From: Omphalotus guepiniiformis
Lineage: Eukaryota > Basidiomycota > Agaricomycetes > Agaricales > Omphalotaceae
Direction: 5' to 3'
Assembly: GCA_028554645.1 (NCBI GenBank)
Contig: JAQOOI010000022.1
Coordinates: forward strand, 2,294,001-2,358,000
Length of the DNA: 64,000 nucleotides
Positions 1-11,671 of the stretch are shown in pieces. The stretch's first letter is position 1. Each line of letters opens with the position of its first letter. Under the pieces are notes generated by a model. The model was given only the letters and a program-made list of their open reading frames with translations. It did no database searches and had not been told where the DNA came from. The translations under genes were made by a program, and so were the position numbers.

Positions 1-270
1 CTCATGAGTTATACCTCTCCCAAAATTGTCACATTTTTCTCGGTTTTGATGAGTTATAACGTCGAGGGATTCCTTGCGCTGGACAATTTGTAGTTGGTGT
101 TTCTGCTCTGCGTTTGAAGCTGAACAGACATGCATCGCAACGCCTGGCTTACCAGTGCCTTATTATACTCAATACCCATTAGTACTCCACCTTTCCAATG
201 AGTAGCAGGTGGAGATTTCCGAGATAAGGCCAACCAGTTACACTACTCCTGCACTCTTTTGCATACCTCC

Positions 271-1369
271 ATGACTGTGACTCGCAAAAGGGCTGCGTTT
301 ACTACCCTTCTCACCAAGTCGAATTACTTGCCTGGTGTCCTAGTCTTGGACTATGGTCTCAAATCTGTTGGGTCGAAGTATCCCTTAGTGGTCATGGTCA
401 CCCCTGGATTTTCGGCAGACGCTCGAAAAGTTCTGGTTGACTGCAATATAGAGATGTACGAAATTGAGACCCTCCTTCCAGAACAAAGCCGTCATGTAGT
501 TGCAGAACATGATGCTCGGTTCAGAGATACTTGGACGAAGCTAAGGTGATTTCAATTATCTGGCTTCCGTTACTCCCTGTCCTGAAAGTACGGCAAGGGC
601 ATTTGAACTCGTACAGTTTGAGGTCAGTGACTACATTTACTCCACTACGTAGGTTGAAACAAGCATTCTTCCCGCAGCGAGTAGTTCTTTTAGATGCAGA
701 CATGATTGTGAAGAATAACATGGACGATTTGATGGATCTCCCGCTCGCACCAGATGAAATCGCTGCTGCTCACGCCTGCGCTTGTAATCCTATGAAGATA
801 CCTCATTACCCGAGCGATTGGTATGCATCACACAGTTAATCAGCACTCTAGGGAGCTGACTGTTTTTCTGCAGGGTGCCTGCTAACTGTGCGCATACGGC
901 AGTACAAAGTCCTTTGAGTCCTCCTCCTTCATGGACGCCAGAAAGCCCTCGCCCCTATGGTCAGCTAAACTCAGGCACCGTTGTGCTAAACCCTTCACCC
1001 CAGCTCAGCCAGGCAATCGTTCATTACCTTAACACAGAGAAAATCGATCATTTTACCTTTCCTGATCAAGATTTGCTCTCAGAGTTCTTCAAGGGCAAAT
1101 GGAAACCATTGCCATGGTACTATAACGCGTTGAAGACCTTGCGGGTGATTCATTCTGCAGAGTGGGATGATGAGGAAGTGCGATGTCTTCATTACATTCT
1201 ACGCGACAAACCATGGAATGCCAGGGTGCTGTCTCAGGATGACCCGTATATCGAAGTTCATCTATGGTGGTGGGGCCACTTTGACAAGATGATAGAAAGC
1301 GTGAAGCCAGAACATCATGGATTGCTCCTGTCACTTGTCGACGCAGAAGGTAAACGCACAAGTGAATAG
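271..1369 (+). CDS. Glycosyltransferase family 8 protein (glycogenin/galactinol synthase-like)
   Basis: A GT8-type retaining glycosyltransferase that would move a sugar from a nucleotide-sugar donor; the acceptor cannot be told from sequence. Four exons (271-545, 598-622, 678-820, 874-1369) join with GT-AG introns into an uninterrupted 312-residue frame. The metal-binding DxD lies in VVLLDADMIV, followed by the family features NSGTVVLNPS and a C-terminal FPDQDLL block. There is no signal peptide or membrane helix, so it is probably cytosolic. The start is the ATG at 271; an upstream in-frame TTG at 259 is not a start. Exon 2 is only 25 nt but supplies the segment leading into the DxD strand. 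The GT8 fold is secure, the exact substrate is not. Confidence 0.88.
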
Positions 1370-1410
1370 CCATCATAGTAGATATATATTAATAGGTTGA
1401 ATTGTATATG

Positions 1411-2891
1411 CTATGCTCTCCAAGCCACATGAACTTGGTCAGTGCGAAATCTATAGTGCGGTCAGCCATCTAGGTTAGTGAGACTGAGACGAACTTGCCG
1501 TTGCGTGCATGTACTCTTTGCCAGGGGTGTCTCATGGCCCATACGGAAGCTCAGAAGACCTGCTTGAGCAATCATAATCCCGTTGTCAATGCAGAATCTA
1601 CAACAGTCCATGAGCAGGGGGGTACATCCCGTCATATGAAAAGTCATACCGGTCATCAGTAGCGAAAACCTGACCCCCGCGCTCTCGCGCCATGATACCC
1701 ATCATTTCCTGAAGCCTCTCGTTACCTGCATCGTGATCAATATTCTGCCTTTCCATGCAATTGACACTCGTTACATCCAACACCGCCTACAATCAGGACT
1801 TCGCGGCTGCCAATATGAGCCATCGCACGCTCAGTGATTTCTACTAGCATCGCATAGACAGTTTCTTGCAATGAAAAGCAGAGGTCAGACGAGGTAATGA
1901 TATCTTCGTTGTCGTCTGCGTTCTCCGTTCTAGATCCAGCCTGAAATCTCTTGTCGAGAGTGTACGCCTCCACAGATGATAAGATGCCAGACAGACTGAT
2001 GTCCATTCCCTTGGTGGTGTAGGGTAGCGATAGTAGGCGTTTACCCCTGGTTCAGACAAATGTCAGTATCCCACTCCTGTTCATGAGGGTAAGAACACAC
2101 TTCTTGGCTTCTTGCTCAATATTGTACCCTGGACTGGGATCGTTACTCAGATTGATAACACGGGCAAAGCGATCAAGACAGTTTCCAACGGCAATGTCCA
2201 AGGTTTCTCCAAATATTCGATAGCACTGACGGGAATAAGCGATTACTTGTGTGTTTCCGCCTGAGACGTATAATACAACCGGATTTTGAGCACCAGTGAT
2301 CTCTCGGCCCATCTCAATGTCTATCACAATAAGAGTCAAAACACGTCAATCGGTCCATGGAAGCAGTCACGGCACGTACGACCGACGCAATGGTTGACAC
2401 CCACAAGTGGTTTATTGAACAACAGCGAAAGTGTCCGGGCAACTAGGGCCACAGATTGTAATGGTGCACCCATTCCAGGTCCTTGACACTATCATCAAGA
2501 ACTGCAATCATGACCAACAGGTAGTCATTCACCTTTCGTGAAGCAAATACAATCTAGATCTTGCATCCGTACATCTGCTTTAGCAAGACATTCATTTATG
2601 ACTTTCAGTACCCATTCTCGGTGGTGTAATGCAGTATCACGAGGCTGAAAACCTTCACCGGGTGGGGTGATGTAGGTATGCCTGATATTTGACAAGACAG
2701 AAGACGATCCGTCTTTGGAGTGTTTGATGATACCAGCGCCGAGCTTGTTGGCAGAGCCTTCCAAACCGAGAGCTAGATAGGTTCGATCTTAGATGATGGA
2801 CAATGTCAACAAAGTTGAGCCTAAATCGACAGTAATAAAGCAATGAACCTGGAAGTTTCAGTGGAGAGGTCCTTCGCACTCTGCCAGGCAT
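1411..2891 (-). CDS. KAE1: Kae1/OSGEP, catalytic subunit of the KEOPS tRNA threonylcarbamoyltransferase
   Basis: Kae1 transfers the threonylcarbamoyl group to A37 of ANN-reading tRNAs within the KEOPS complex. The spliced product covers the whole family: [12 protein letters not shown] at the N-terminus, the metal-binding histidines in [70 protein letters not shown] and [16 protein letters not shown], ending [12 protein letters not shown]. The start codon at 2891 is followed by a short first exon spliced into ALGLEG. Introns are about 50 nt. The last intron (1451-1498) is GC-AG with a GCAAGT donor, and without it the conserved C-terminal tail is lost. Another intron (1726-1774) begins with the same 8 nt that open the next exon. 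The product is full length for the cytosolic eukaryotic form, with no mitochondrial presequence. Confidence 0.95.
1451..1498 (-). other. GC-AG intron in KAE1
   Basis: A 48-nt intron with a GCAAGT donor, a CTAAC branch-like site and a TATAG acceptor. Splicing it turns CTQR + [12 protein letters not shown] into the conserved Kae1 C-terminus; reading through gives an unrelated tail and an early stop. Confidence 0.85.
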
Positions 2892-3125
2892 GATAGTCGC
2901 TTGTAGTGAATAATCATATCACGTTGTAACGAATTCATCATTTTGTACTGAGCTTCAGCTTCAACTCTCAAAATCATTAACACTAGTACCAGGCAGAGCA
3001 GATTACAGTACTCAGTTTTAGAGTGCAACGGTGTGTATGAAAGCGGCGTAACTAATAAACCTGACTAACTTATTCTATGAGTAATGAGTAAACCCTGGAA
3101 ATTTTGAGCACCACACGCCAAATGG

Positions 3126-4749
3126 CTAGAGCATGAACGTCAACGGGTTCTCCAGGTACCCTTTGAATGCTGCCAACCACCTGGCAGCGATAGCACCATC
3201 TACCGTCCGATGATCAGAACTCAATGTCACCTGCATGTTTTGCACGACCTTGAAACCACGCTCTTCCTCCGGTGCTAATACCAACTTCGCTTCTGTTGAG
3301 CCGACAGCAAGAATACACGATTGCGGAGGGTTGATGATGGCAGTGAAATGAGAAACGCCGTACATTCCCAAGTTAGAGATGGTGAAAGTTCCGCCCTAAG
3401 ATTAAACGCAAGTGGTAAGCATCCTGAAGGTTTAGTGCGTTAGGATATAATGCACCTGATATTCAGAAGGTGCTAATTTGCCGTCGCGAGCTTTCTTAGC
3501 CAATGCTTTGGTCTCCGCAGATATCGTGGCCAGTCCCTTGGACCCAACATCTTTCACTATGGGAGTGATGAGGCCAGTAGGAGTGGCGACAGCAACAGAT
3601 ATATCCGCCTTTTTATATCTAGAGTAGTCGAGATTCAGAAAGAGATACACCGGCAACCAAATATCAAACTCACGTCCGGATAACTTCACCGAGCCAAGCA
3701 GAGTTAGCTTCAGGGACATCGGCCAAAGCACAACCAACGGCTTTGACAATAAAGTCGTTGACGCTTAACTTGGCGCCCTTGTCTTTCTCTGACAATGTCT
3801 TGTTGAAAACTTCTCTCAGTTTGAGAACCTTGTCCATGTTAATGTCAACGGTGACGTAGTAATGGGGCAATTCTTGTTTCGACTGAGAGAGTCGGGCACC
3901 AATGGTACGGCGCATGTTAGAAATGGGGGTATCAACATAGTCCGGTAATTGAGCAGCAGGAGGCTGGGCAGATGTTGAAGTAGCAGCCTCTGGAGACGGT
4001 TTATACTTCTCCACGTCCTCACGGATGATACGACCGCTGGGTCCAGTACCCTTGACCTTGCCAAGGGGAATACCCCGTTCTAGGGCAATCTTCTTCGCAA
4101 TAGGAGAAGCAAAGATTCGGTCGCCAGCAGCAAGTTCAGATTTAGATTCCGTAGGTTCTGGTGCGGGTTCTGGTTTTGAGGGTTCAGGCGCAGCCTTGGG
4201 TGGTTCAGGCTCTTTCTTCTCCGGTCGAGACTCTTTAGGAGCTTCAGATGCCTTGCTTGCCATCTCAGCGGCAGCAGAAAGGTCATCACCTTCCTCGCCG
4301 ACAATAGCGATGGGTGAGCCAACTTTAATGTTTTTGGAACCGTCCGGGGCCTGCATACAAGAGATGAGTATGAAAGTAATTAGTAAATTAGCAAAACTTA
4401 CTATAATTTTAGCCATGATACCCTCGTCCTGAGCCTCCACGTCTATGGTAGCCTTGTCCGTTTCCTGCGGACGAACGTGAGCTGGGTAAGGGAGAAACGA
4501 CAAGAGCGGCTCACAATCTCAAGAAGGACATCACCTGCAGAGAATGTTTCTCCTTCCTTCTTTTTCCAAGAAGCGATACCACCCTCCGTCATCGTTGGAC
4601 TCATAGCAGGCATATTGAACTGCGAGAGAGCAGTTCTGCGTGCCGATACATGAAAACCTAGATAAAGAAAGAGAAATGAGAGAAAATGGATATGAAATGA
4701 TTGAAAGAGACATACGACGCGCGAAAGTACGAGCAACAGAGAGGGCCAT
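3126..4749 (-). CDS. LAT1: Dihydrolipoamide acetyltransferase, E2 subunit of mitochondrial pyruvate dehydrogenase
   Basis: E2 carries the acetyl group from E1 to coenzyme A on a swinging lipoyl arm in the mitochondrial matrix. The product starts with a basic presequence ([12 protein letters not shown], joined by an intron to [11 protein letters not shown]). One lipoyl domain follows ([14 protein letters not shown] ... [17 protein letters not shown], lysine in DKA). Next comes a Pro/Glu/Lys-rich linker, the E1/E3-binding domain ([17 protein letters not shown]) and the acetyltransferase domain, ending with the catalytic [10 protein letters not shown] near the C-terminus. All five introns are GT-AG. 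There is one lipoyl domain, as is usual in fungi. The gene is divergent from CSL4, with 155 bp between start codons. The lipoyl synthase that modifies this class of protein lies about 20 kb to the right. Confidence 0.96.
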
Positions 4750-4904
4750 GGTTTACAGCTGGAAGAGACGGGGAAACCTGTTAGCAATAATTTTGTTGGG
4801 ACAGCTGCTCTGGGGCAAGACAAGCAAGCACACACAAAAATCATACCCGCGTCCGGACCGTGGACTCCTTCAACTTGTGATATAAGTTTTCTAATTTTCT
4901 TTGA

Positions 4905-5721
4905 ATGGCTTCAGATATCGTGCTACCTGGCCAGCCAATTCCTTTGCCTCGCGGACCTGTTCCACAGATAGGAAGAGGAACTTATAGTAGAGATTCCCAA
5001 GTCAGAGCTAGTCTCCTTGGTGTTCCACGTTACGAGGGATCGGTTTGCCTTTTCTTTTCCTATTAACACTAGAGAGTTTGATTCGTCTACAGACTCTTGC
5101 CATTTCTCGTGTGCGACCACATCCTCCATCTCCCAACTCGGTGGTACTCGGGTCTGTCACACGGCTATCACCCGTTCAAGCTCTTCTCTCTATCACTGTC
5201 GTGGACGGTGTACCGCTACCGCCTGGTGAGGAGTTCACAGGTGTTATTCGCTCACAAGATGTCCGAGCAACAGAGAAAGACAAGGTTAAAATGGGTGACT
5301 GTTTTCGAGGTACGACTTGACGTTTCCTGGGCCAGCATCTGTGTTACGATTTATAAAAGGCGGGGATGTCGTACGCGGAATTGTCGTATGATTTAGTTCA
5401 ATTCAGTTGGTTCTCGGGAGTATTGAAATATGTTCCCTCAGTTATCCCTGGGTGATGCTCGAAGCTACTTTGTAACCACTGCAAGAAACGACCTTGGTGT
5501 CATATTTGCGACGAGCGAAGCCGGTAAGTAATATGTCTTGTTGTGGATGGTCACTCATCGTTCTGCAGGTGCAACAATGGAACCAGTTTCATGGCAGGTA
5601 TGTGACACATGTTTCGGCACACAAATTAGCTAGACACACGAATGATTTACTCTAGGAAATGCGATGCCCTCGGAGTGGTAAAATTGAGAAACGAAAGTGT
5701 GCAAAACCTGAAGGATTGTAG
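4905..5721 (+). CDS. CSL4: Exosome complex subunit Csl4 (EXOSC1)
   Basis: Csl4 is an S1-domain cap subunit of the RNA exosome and acts in the nucleus and cytoplasm in 3'-to-5' RNA processing and decay. The N-terminal strand domain starts [12 protein letters not shown] and continues [15 protein letters not shown]. The S1 region carries [18 protein letters not shown], the most recognisable Csl4 motif, then [25 protein letters not shown] and [13 protein letters not shown]-terminal zinc-ribbon-like end follows ([11 protein letters not shown]...[10 protein letters not shown]), of which only part of the usual cysteine set is visible. Six exons are all joined by GT-AG introns. The ATG at 4905 opens the conserved N-terminus directly. 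Length is normal for the family. Confidence 0.95.
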
Positions 5722-5970
5722 GAGAGTTGTAATGAAGAGTGAGCAATAGTCGATACGGTAACGATAGAAAGAATCTGGAAAAAATAAACTCAAAATAATA
5801 CTGTATTTTGAATTTAAAATATGCGCATTACGACAGCCGATGCTGAACTTGCCATTTTCGGCAACCAAGTTGCACACCGTTTCCTAAGCTTGGACAGCGA
5901 CGGTCCTCGTTGGTCCCCCTTCATGACTGCTGTTCTCTCTCCAACTGATGCTCTTAGAAGAGACAAAATC

Positions 5971-8123
5971 ATGTCTATCGACGACTCATCCATAAGGTAC
6001 CTTATGTCCTTTGTTTTCTATGTATGGTCTCATCGTTTTCAACGGGTTCAGTTACTCTTCATCCACCGACTGGCGTGCAAAGTACAATGAGGTATGTGCT
6101 AATCTTTGTATTCGAATGTCTTCAACTCAAATGCTCGCATCAGGTGGCCGATATGCTGGCAGAAACTCGGGCTGAACTTGATGACTTTCACCACGCCAGT
6201 AAGGAACTTGAGGCAGAGCTGGAGAACGAGCTTCAGAGGACAGAGAAGGCCCAGCAGGATCTTAGGGTCAAAGTAGAACGGGCAGAAACTGAGAGAGATG
6301 ATTGGAAGGTGCGCTCATTTCGCTTCTGTAGCTCTCTGGCGATCGCTTTATTCATGTATGAGACTAGTCCAAGTTCATTTCTCTTCAAACCACACATAAT
6401 ACCATGACAACTTCTCTTCAACGCGAACTGGATAGGTTACGACAAGAACACCAACAACTGAAGATTCAACTGCGCGAGCTTGAAATGGGGAATGACGATT
6501 TGGAACGGACAGAGCGCGCAGTCTCGTCTAATTTGGCCGACGTTGAATCCAAGTATTCTCGCGCTCTAGAAGAGAAGATCCTCCTTGAACACGAACTTCT
6601 TGACAAGGCTACTGTCGAAGAACAATGTCAGCGGCTCAAAGATGAACTACGAGGTGCAGTATCAACACTACTGGTATCTCTTCCAACACTCATATATCGT
6701 TTCTATGCCGTAATCAGATGCTAATGCAGAAATCTCGATTTTGAAGGACCAGCTTGCTACGCGTTCATCATCTCATTCCAGTGATTCTTCAAACGACCGT
6801 TCAATATTTCCTCGGCTTTCATCCCCCTCCAGTGATGACCTGCTGCGCACACCAGCTCCGCCTGACCTTCAGCTTTCAGAGCTAGACCCGAGCATGGAAA
6901 GTTTACCTGACACGAATGTGTCTGAAGACGAAGTGACTCCCCGGAAATCAACTCAAGCTTCTTGCAACAAGGCTCAGTCTGCACTTCTTCAGCATGCTGG
7001 TTTCCTTCCTGCCAGGTCCGCCGTATCTACCCCGCCCAGCTCATCCACTGGGATTCCACGTTCCAGTACGGTGCCCTCCCTTTATTCCTCCTCTCCTCGG
7101 ACTCCCAGCACCCCGAGTGGCCGACCTGTGGTTGCACGTAATTCATCGACTATGACCACAACTTCCGTCACCAGCACTACTTCCAAGAGTAGGGGTGTTC
7201 AAATGGTATCGGAAATGCGCGCTCGTGTTAGGAACTTGGAACAGAAGATTCATACTCGTGTGCCGAGACTCCGTATGGGTAGTATGACCAGCCGACCCAA
7301 CGCAAATGCACTTGCGACGTCCAGCATGGTGTCTCCAAGTCCGCCTTCCGCGTCTCGAGCTGCATTGAGTAGAAGTAGTTGGGATAAGTCTGTATTGTCT
7401 AGGCAAAGCTCTGATTCTAAGCGAAGTTTGGAATCAGAGAAAAGTAGGAAGGATGACTCCTCTGGCTGGGTCCTCATCATGGAAGATTCACCTTCGCCGA
7501 CAAGAGAGAGACGAAGGGCGACCAGTCCCCGAGCTCAAAAGGCATTGAGTCCAACAACTTCGACATTGCATACTGCATCCTCTTCCCCAACCTTCGGATC
7601 ATCGAGAGCAAGTCCTCTATTCCAAAGTGGGCTCAAACGGCCACAATCTCGCCTCTCTGGGGGCAGTACAGCGACCACGAGCTCCATACCAACCCCCACC
7701 TCACGACCTGCCACGCCGACTTTCCTCCCTCTTCCTTCTGGCGGCCTTCATTCACATACGGCGGGAAATGGTATACCAGGCCCTAAGCGGTCCACTGGAC
7801 CCAGTCCTTTCAGCTCGCAGGTCAAGAGGTCATCACTAGGATCCAGTACAGCAGCCATGCCTCCGCCGTCGGATACCCGTCGGGTGCGCCCGACTACAAT
7901 GCCACCCACAGCGCGTAGTGGCTTTCATTCTGGATCCAGTACACCATCATCAGTCAATGGCGAGGTCGACAAGGGCCTTCCTCACCTGCCTAGTTCACAC
8001 GCCAATGTCACTATCCGTCACTCATCCAAATTACCCCCGGCAACCTCTTCTCATTTATCCCAGAGCCGGATAGGGCGTCCGAGCGGAGGTGCACGAAGGA
8101 AGAGTGCTGATGGTGCAGTTTAA
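5971..8123 (+). CDS. nudE: NUDE, dynein/Lis1 regulator
   Basis: NUDE binds Lis1 and dynein and is needed for nuclear migration and spindle positioning. The first exon (5971-5996, MSIDDSSI) is spliced over a 55-nt intron to the family hallmark YSSSTDWRAKYNEVADMLAE. A coiled coil of roughly 180 residues follows, holding the Lis1-binding part (ELDDFHHASKELEAELENEL; SLQRELDRLRQEHQQLK). The rest is a long Ser/Pro/Thr-rich tail with many SP and TP sites and no predicted fold, as in other fungal NUDE proteins. Introns after exons 2, 3 and 4 are GT-AG. The start was chosen because the conserved SSSTDW block can only be reached in frame from this exon. Confidence 0.93.
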
Positions 8124-8708
8124 GGTTTGCTCGACTCTGATTTTAGAATGTGACCAGGTTGTAGTCTTGATGAATGCTCCCTCCCTTCTTTGTCTTTTCA
8201 TTTAGCTATGGCCATATCAGATGTATTTGATTCTTTTCGTCTTGACTTATTACCACTCTACGTATGTTTTCCTCTATCCTCCCTTTCTTATTTTTTTTTT
8301 CGGGACAAGAGGTTCGCCAAGCGTCTCGGTATTTGTATTCCTCATTGAACGATTGCACTAACCCCACACATTCATTCACTCTTCTCCCCCCTACCTTTCA
8401 CGACTCCAGCTGCGTTGCGAAAGCGCTCCGCTGGTCTTCCAACGAACCGGCACACGAAGGCTTAATATACATCGCCCTATAGAAGGAAGAGCGGGACTTC
8501 TGTTTAATCGACTGGACGATGCATGCGAGCCTGTTACCATATCCCTCGATACCTCCATAGTATAGTAACAGTAAATTGTGTCTTTAGTCTGCGGAATGTA
8601 AGTTATGCTTGAATTCATAATGTGTTATTTAGATCACGTGTAAGCACCCACGGATCCTGTTTTACTGCAGTGCAAGACACTCACTCTACTCACTACTCAC
8701 AACTTGCG
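8124..8708 (+). other. Intergenic region between nudE and ESS2
   Basis: No coding region is supported here. It holds a pyrimidine-rich stretch with a run of ten T near 8291-8300. A CACGTG E-box lies at 8635-8640, about 70 bp before the ESS2 start, and fits a bHLH activator site of the Cbf1/USF type. Confidence 0.4.
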
Positions 8709-10392
8709 ATGGCGACACCAAGAACAGACTCGTCTACTGCTCCCGAACGGTCGCTGAACCATCAAGTAGTCCTTGATGAAGACGAATATACCGAAGCTCT
8801 TTCTCGTATAATTGCACGCGATTTCTTTCCAAGTCTAGTGCATTTAGATGCCACGAACGGGTATCTTGATGCATTGAATTCTCGCGATCCTCATTTAATT
8901 AGCGCTTCAGTGCGACGACTTGAGGAGATTAATACACCTTCGACTCGCCGTGCAGCGCTGTACCAAACTCCTTCTCAGACACCCTACGGTGCGGGACCTT
9001 CGGATACTCCTCTTCGAACTCCTCGATGTAGCGAGCCCCCTATGAAACGAGCACGATACGACACGGAAATGAGCCTGGACACTTTCCAGGCTCGCTACAC
9101 CTCAGAGGATAATTCGAGTTTCACGCATATATTGGACGAAGAGAATAGGCAACGGAAGGAGAAATGGGCATGGGCATGGGAGGCACAGAAGAGGGTAGAG
9201 CAGCAGAAGGACAGGATGCTTGAGGTGAGAGAACGGATGCTGATTGAGGCACCGCCTATGACTGGGATGAAGGAGAAGTTCATGATCGAGGCACCTACGC
9301 CCGCGGGACTTATCACAGATGGCAGCAATGAGAAAGAGGGCGAGGAGAATGGGACAGAAGAGCATCGCCTTTTGAAAGAGGAATCTCAATCTCAGTTGAT
9401 ACTAAAAGGAAAGATGCGAGAGCAAGAGTCACAGGTAGACGTTATGGCACCCAAGAAGGATGCTCGTTCCGCTGGTGTAGACGGATGGAAATTCAAGGTT
9501 GGCAGTTTATGCTATGAACTCTGACCACTTTACACCAACTAACCTTGTTTCACTAGGCTCGAAATTCGCTGATGTTTTCTCCGGATGCAGACTCCTCTCC
9601 ATATCATCAAACTCCCAGGCATAACATCGTACCAAAGGGAGAAGAGAAGTCCATTCAATACGGGAGTACTCGATTACCACAGCAAGACAGTTCTGTCTCT
9701 TCGTCGCGGCCACTATCTGCCCCTTCAAGTCCAACAAGAAGTACGATTGATGCTGCAATACAAGGAACACCATGTAAGGCTTTTTCGAGGTTATTTGAGT
9801 TCTTAACATTCTAAAATTGTTTCTCTCATATCGTGCTAAAGAGCCTACAATCAATAAATTCTCTCTTGTACCTCACCTCCCATCCCCAACACCATCCGAG
9901 CTGGGTCCGGCGGCTGTCAAGGAACTCATGACATGGGGCACGCTCGATGCGACCCCTCGAATAATATCTCAATCAGACGACCCAGCGGAGGAATTGCCAG
10001 CCCCAAGTACACCATTTCACATTCCTGCTCCATCTTCTCGCGAAGTGATTTCACATAAACTGTCAAATAAAGCATCCAAGAGCCTTCGTGCAAAAGCAGG
10101 ATTGCTAGGGCTTTCTTCTGGAACCCCGCTCATCTCGAGGACTCCGATTGGTGGTTCGAATAGGAAGGGAAGCATGGGCCCTCCAGCGTGGACACCAAGG
10201 AGGTCAGATATTGCAGGCAATTTGACGCCAGCAGCGAAGAGGTTATTGGATAGGACGACAATGGGAGCTGTAGCGTCAAGGAGAGCTGAAGCTATGGAGC
10301 GTACTGCGGGTTGGGACGGCAATAGTCGCAAAGCCAAGGATATGAGTAGAGTTAGATGGACGCCGACACCGAGTTCGGTTGCTCGACGATGA
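8709..10392 (+). CDS. ESS2: ESS2/DGCR14-family nuclear protein (splicing-associated)
   Basis: ESS-2 (DGCR14 in vertebrates, Bis1 in fission yeast) is a nuclear protein that travels with the spliceosome C complex. The N-terminus VVLDEDEYTEALSRIIARDFFPSL is the family signature. The middle has NSSFTHILDEENRQRKEKWAWAWEAQKR and ARNSLMFSPDADSSP. The C-terminal part has NKFSLVPHLPSPTPSELG, then ELMTWGTLDATPR and the basic region LKTSSKASKSLRAKAG-like helices near the end. The ATG at 8709 starts just before the conserved block. The second intron is odd: from its GT donor at 9774 every usable AG acceptor puts a stop in frame. A 56-nt intron ending in AT at 9829 restores the frame (GTPYRAKEPTINKFS). 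Identity is secure; splicing of this junction is inferred. Confidence 0.9.
9774..9829 (+). other. Candidate GT-AT intron in ESS2
   Basis: Donor GTAAGG, CTTAAC branch-like site, 56 nt, 3' end ...TCTCAT. The AG at 9841-9842 gives TAG across the junction, and the AG at 9798-9799 would leave a 26-nt intron. The triplet CAT ends both the upstream exon and the intron. Confidence 0.55.
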
Positions 10393-10475
10393 ACGACACT
10401 TAATACATGTGTAGCGTCAATCCTGCATTAATCTCAAACAAGTTATACATGATTCAAGTACAATAATGGAGAACA

Positions 10476-11424
10476 CTATGACTCTGATATTCTACGCCGC
10501 TTGGAAGCTGGCTCCTCACTAGCCTTGTCCTCGTCTATCGTCCTGTCCTTCGCACTATTGTCGGATTTGGTTGCCTTCTTGGAATCAGGAGTAGGAGTGG
10601 CAGAAGATTTAGCGTCTGCAGGTTTTGCTTTCTTCTTGACTACTACACCCTTCAAAGACTTCTTAGCATCCTTTTTGAGAGTGCCTCCCACAATAGATTT
10701 GCTTGCAGCCTTCGTTGTAGCGGTAGTAAGTGGAGGAGGATTAGTTGCTTGTGAGCGTGCTGCGACGGCTCTATCAGGACAGGTTCAGCTCGCGTATATG
10801 TAGAAACAGATGCATCGCTGACTCTTTGAAGCTCTTCACTTCCTCGCCATCCTGTTCCTTTCTCTGCCGTTCCTCCGCTTCCTCCTTCTCTCTTATAGAG
10901 TCAAGGAACATGATTTCGTCCTCCTCAAGGGCACGGAATTGATTAGCTAGGTATTGATTCAAGACCCTGGCTGCGAAAATAATAAGATGTGTAGTGACCT
11001 AGTTTCGTCTTCTCCTCCCATTCTTCTTGCTTTGCTATCTGGGTAGAAATATTTATGATCCGGAAAAGAAAAGAGATAGATGAGCACATACTCTGTTTGC
11101 CGCGAGTTTCTGAAAACGGCGTCACACCAGGGGGAAGAAAGTAGAGTCAATACACTCCGTGAAGAAACGGAACTGATTATACACACTTCAGCTAGACTTC
11201 GTCCGTCGTACGAATCTTCTACTTGTTGTGGCGGTGGTTCTTGACCTAGACTGGAGAGGAAATAGGTACTCGAGAAAAAACATGGACATCAAAACGTACC
11301 GAGCGTATGCAGCCTTCCACTGCTCTTCTCTCCGGGCCTTGGCAGACTCAATCTCGTCTGAAGAGACGAAACGAGAGCCAACGACACCCAAAGAGAGGGA
11401 CGGTATTGAAGTAGACTCGTCCAT
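10476..11424 (-). CDS. NIP30/FAM192A (PSME3IP1)-type protein
   Basis: This is the fungal relative of NIP30/FAM192A, a nuclear protein that in animals binds the proteasome activator PA28-gamma; fungi lack PA28-gamma, so its partner here is unknown. The conserved N-terminal domain is complete: SRFVSSDEIESAKARREEQW, then ARLGQEPPPQQVEDSYDGRS, LAEKLAANRIAKQEEWEEKTK and LANQFRALEEDEIMFLDSI. The C-terminal half is Lys/Ala/Ser-rich and ends ASKRRRISES, a likely nuclear localisation signal. Five short GT-AG introns split the domain. The gene is convergent with ESS2 (83 bp between stops) and divergent from the Srf1-like gene. Confidence 0.85.
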
Positions 11425-11671
11425 ACTATTTAACAGTGATAGTAAGTGAGAGAGAAAGTTAAGCGCTGACGAATTTGGAACATTCACTTCTACTCTTACT
11501 ACTCTGCTACTACTACTACAAGCCAAGTACCTTTGCCACTGTGTGCGTCGGTGTTGGCATCGAGGCAAAGGTCGATGATATAGACAGTTGGTCGCTCAGA
11601 GAGTCGGGATTACCTTCGCAGGTTATAGCACTGATTAGTCTGCTATTGCAACTGCGCACTCTCTCCGTCGT

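Noticed and set aside
1..270. Coding exon upstream of the GT8 gene
   Set aside because: No frame continues into the GT8 start; only a repeated ATGAGTTATA (from positions 4 and 49) was seen and is too short to interpret.
4025..4432. Long plus-strand open frame opposite the E2 gene
   Set aside because: It mirrors the Pro/Glu/Lys-rich linker and lipoyl-proximal part of E2 on the other strand.
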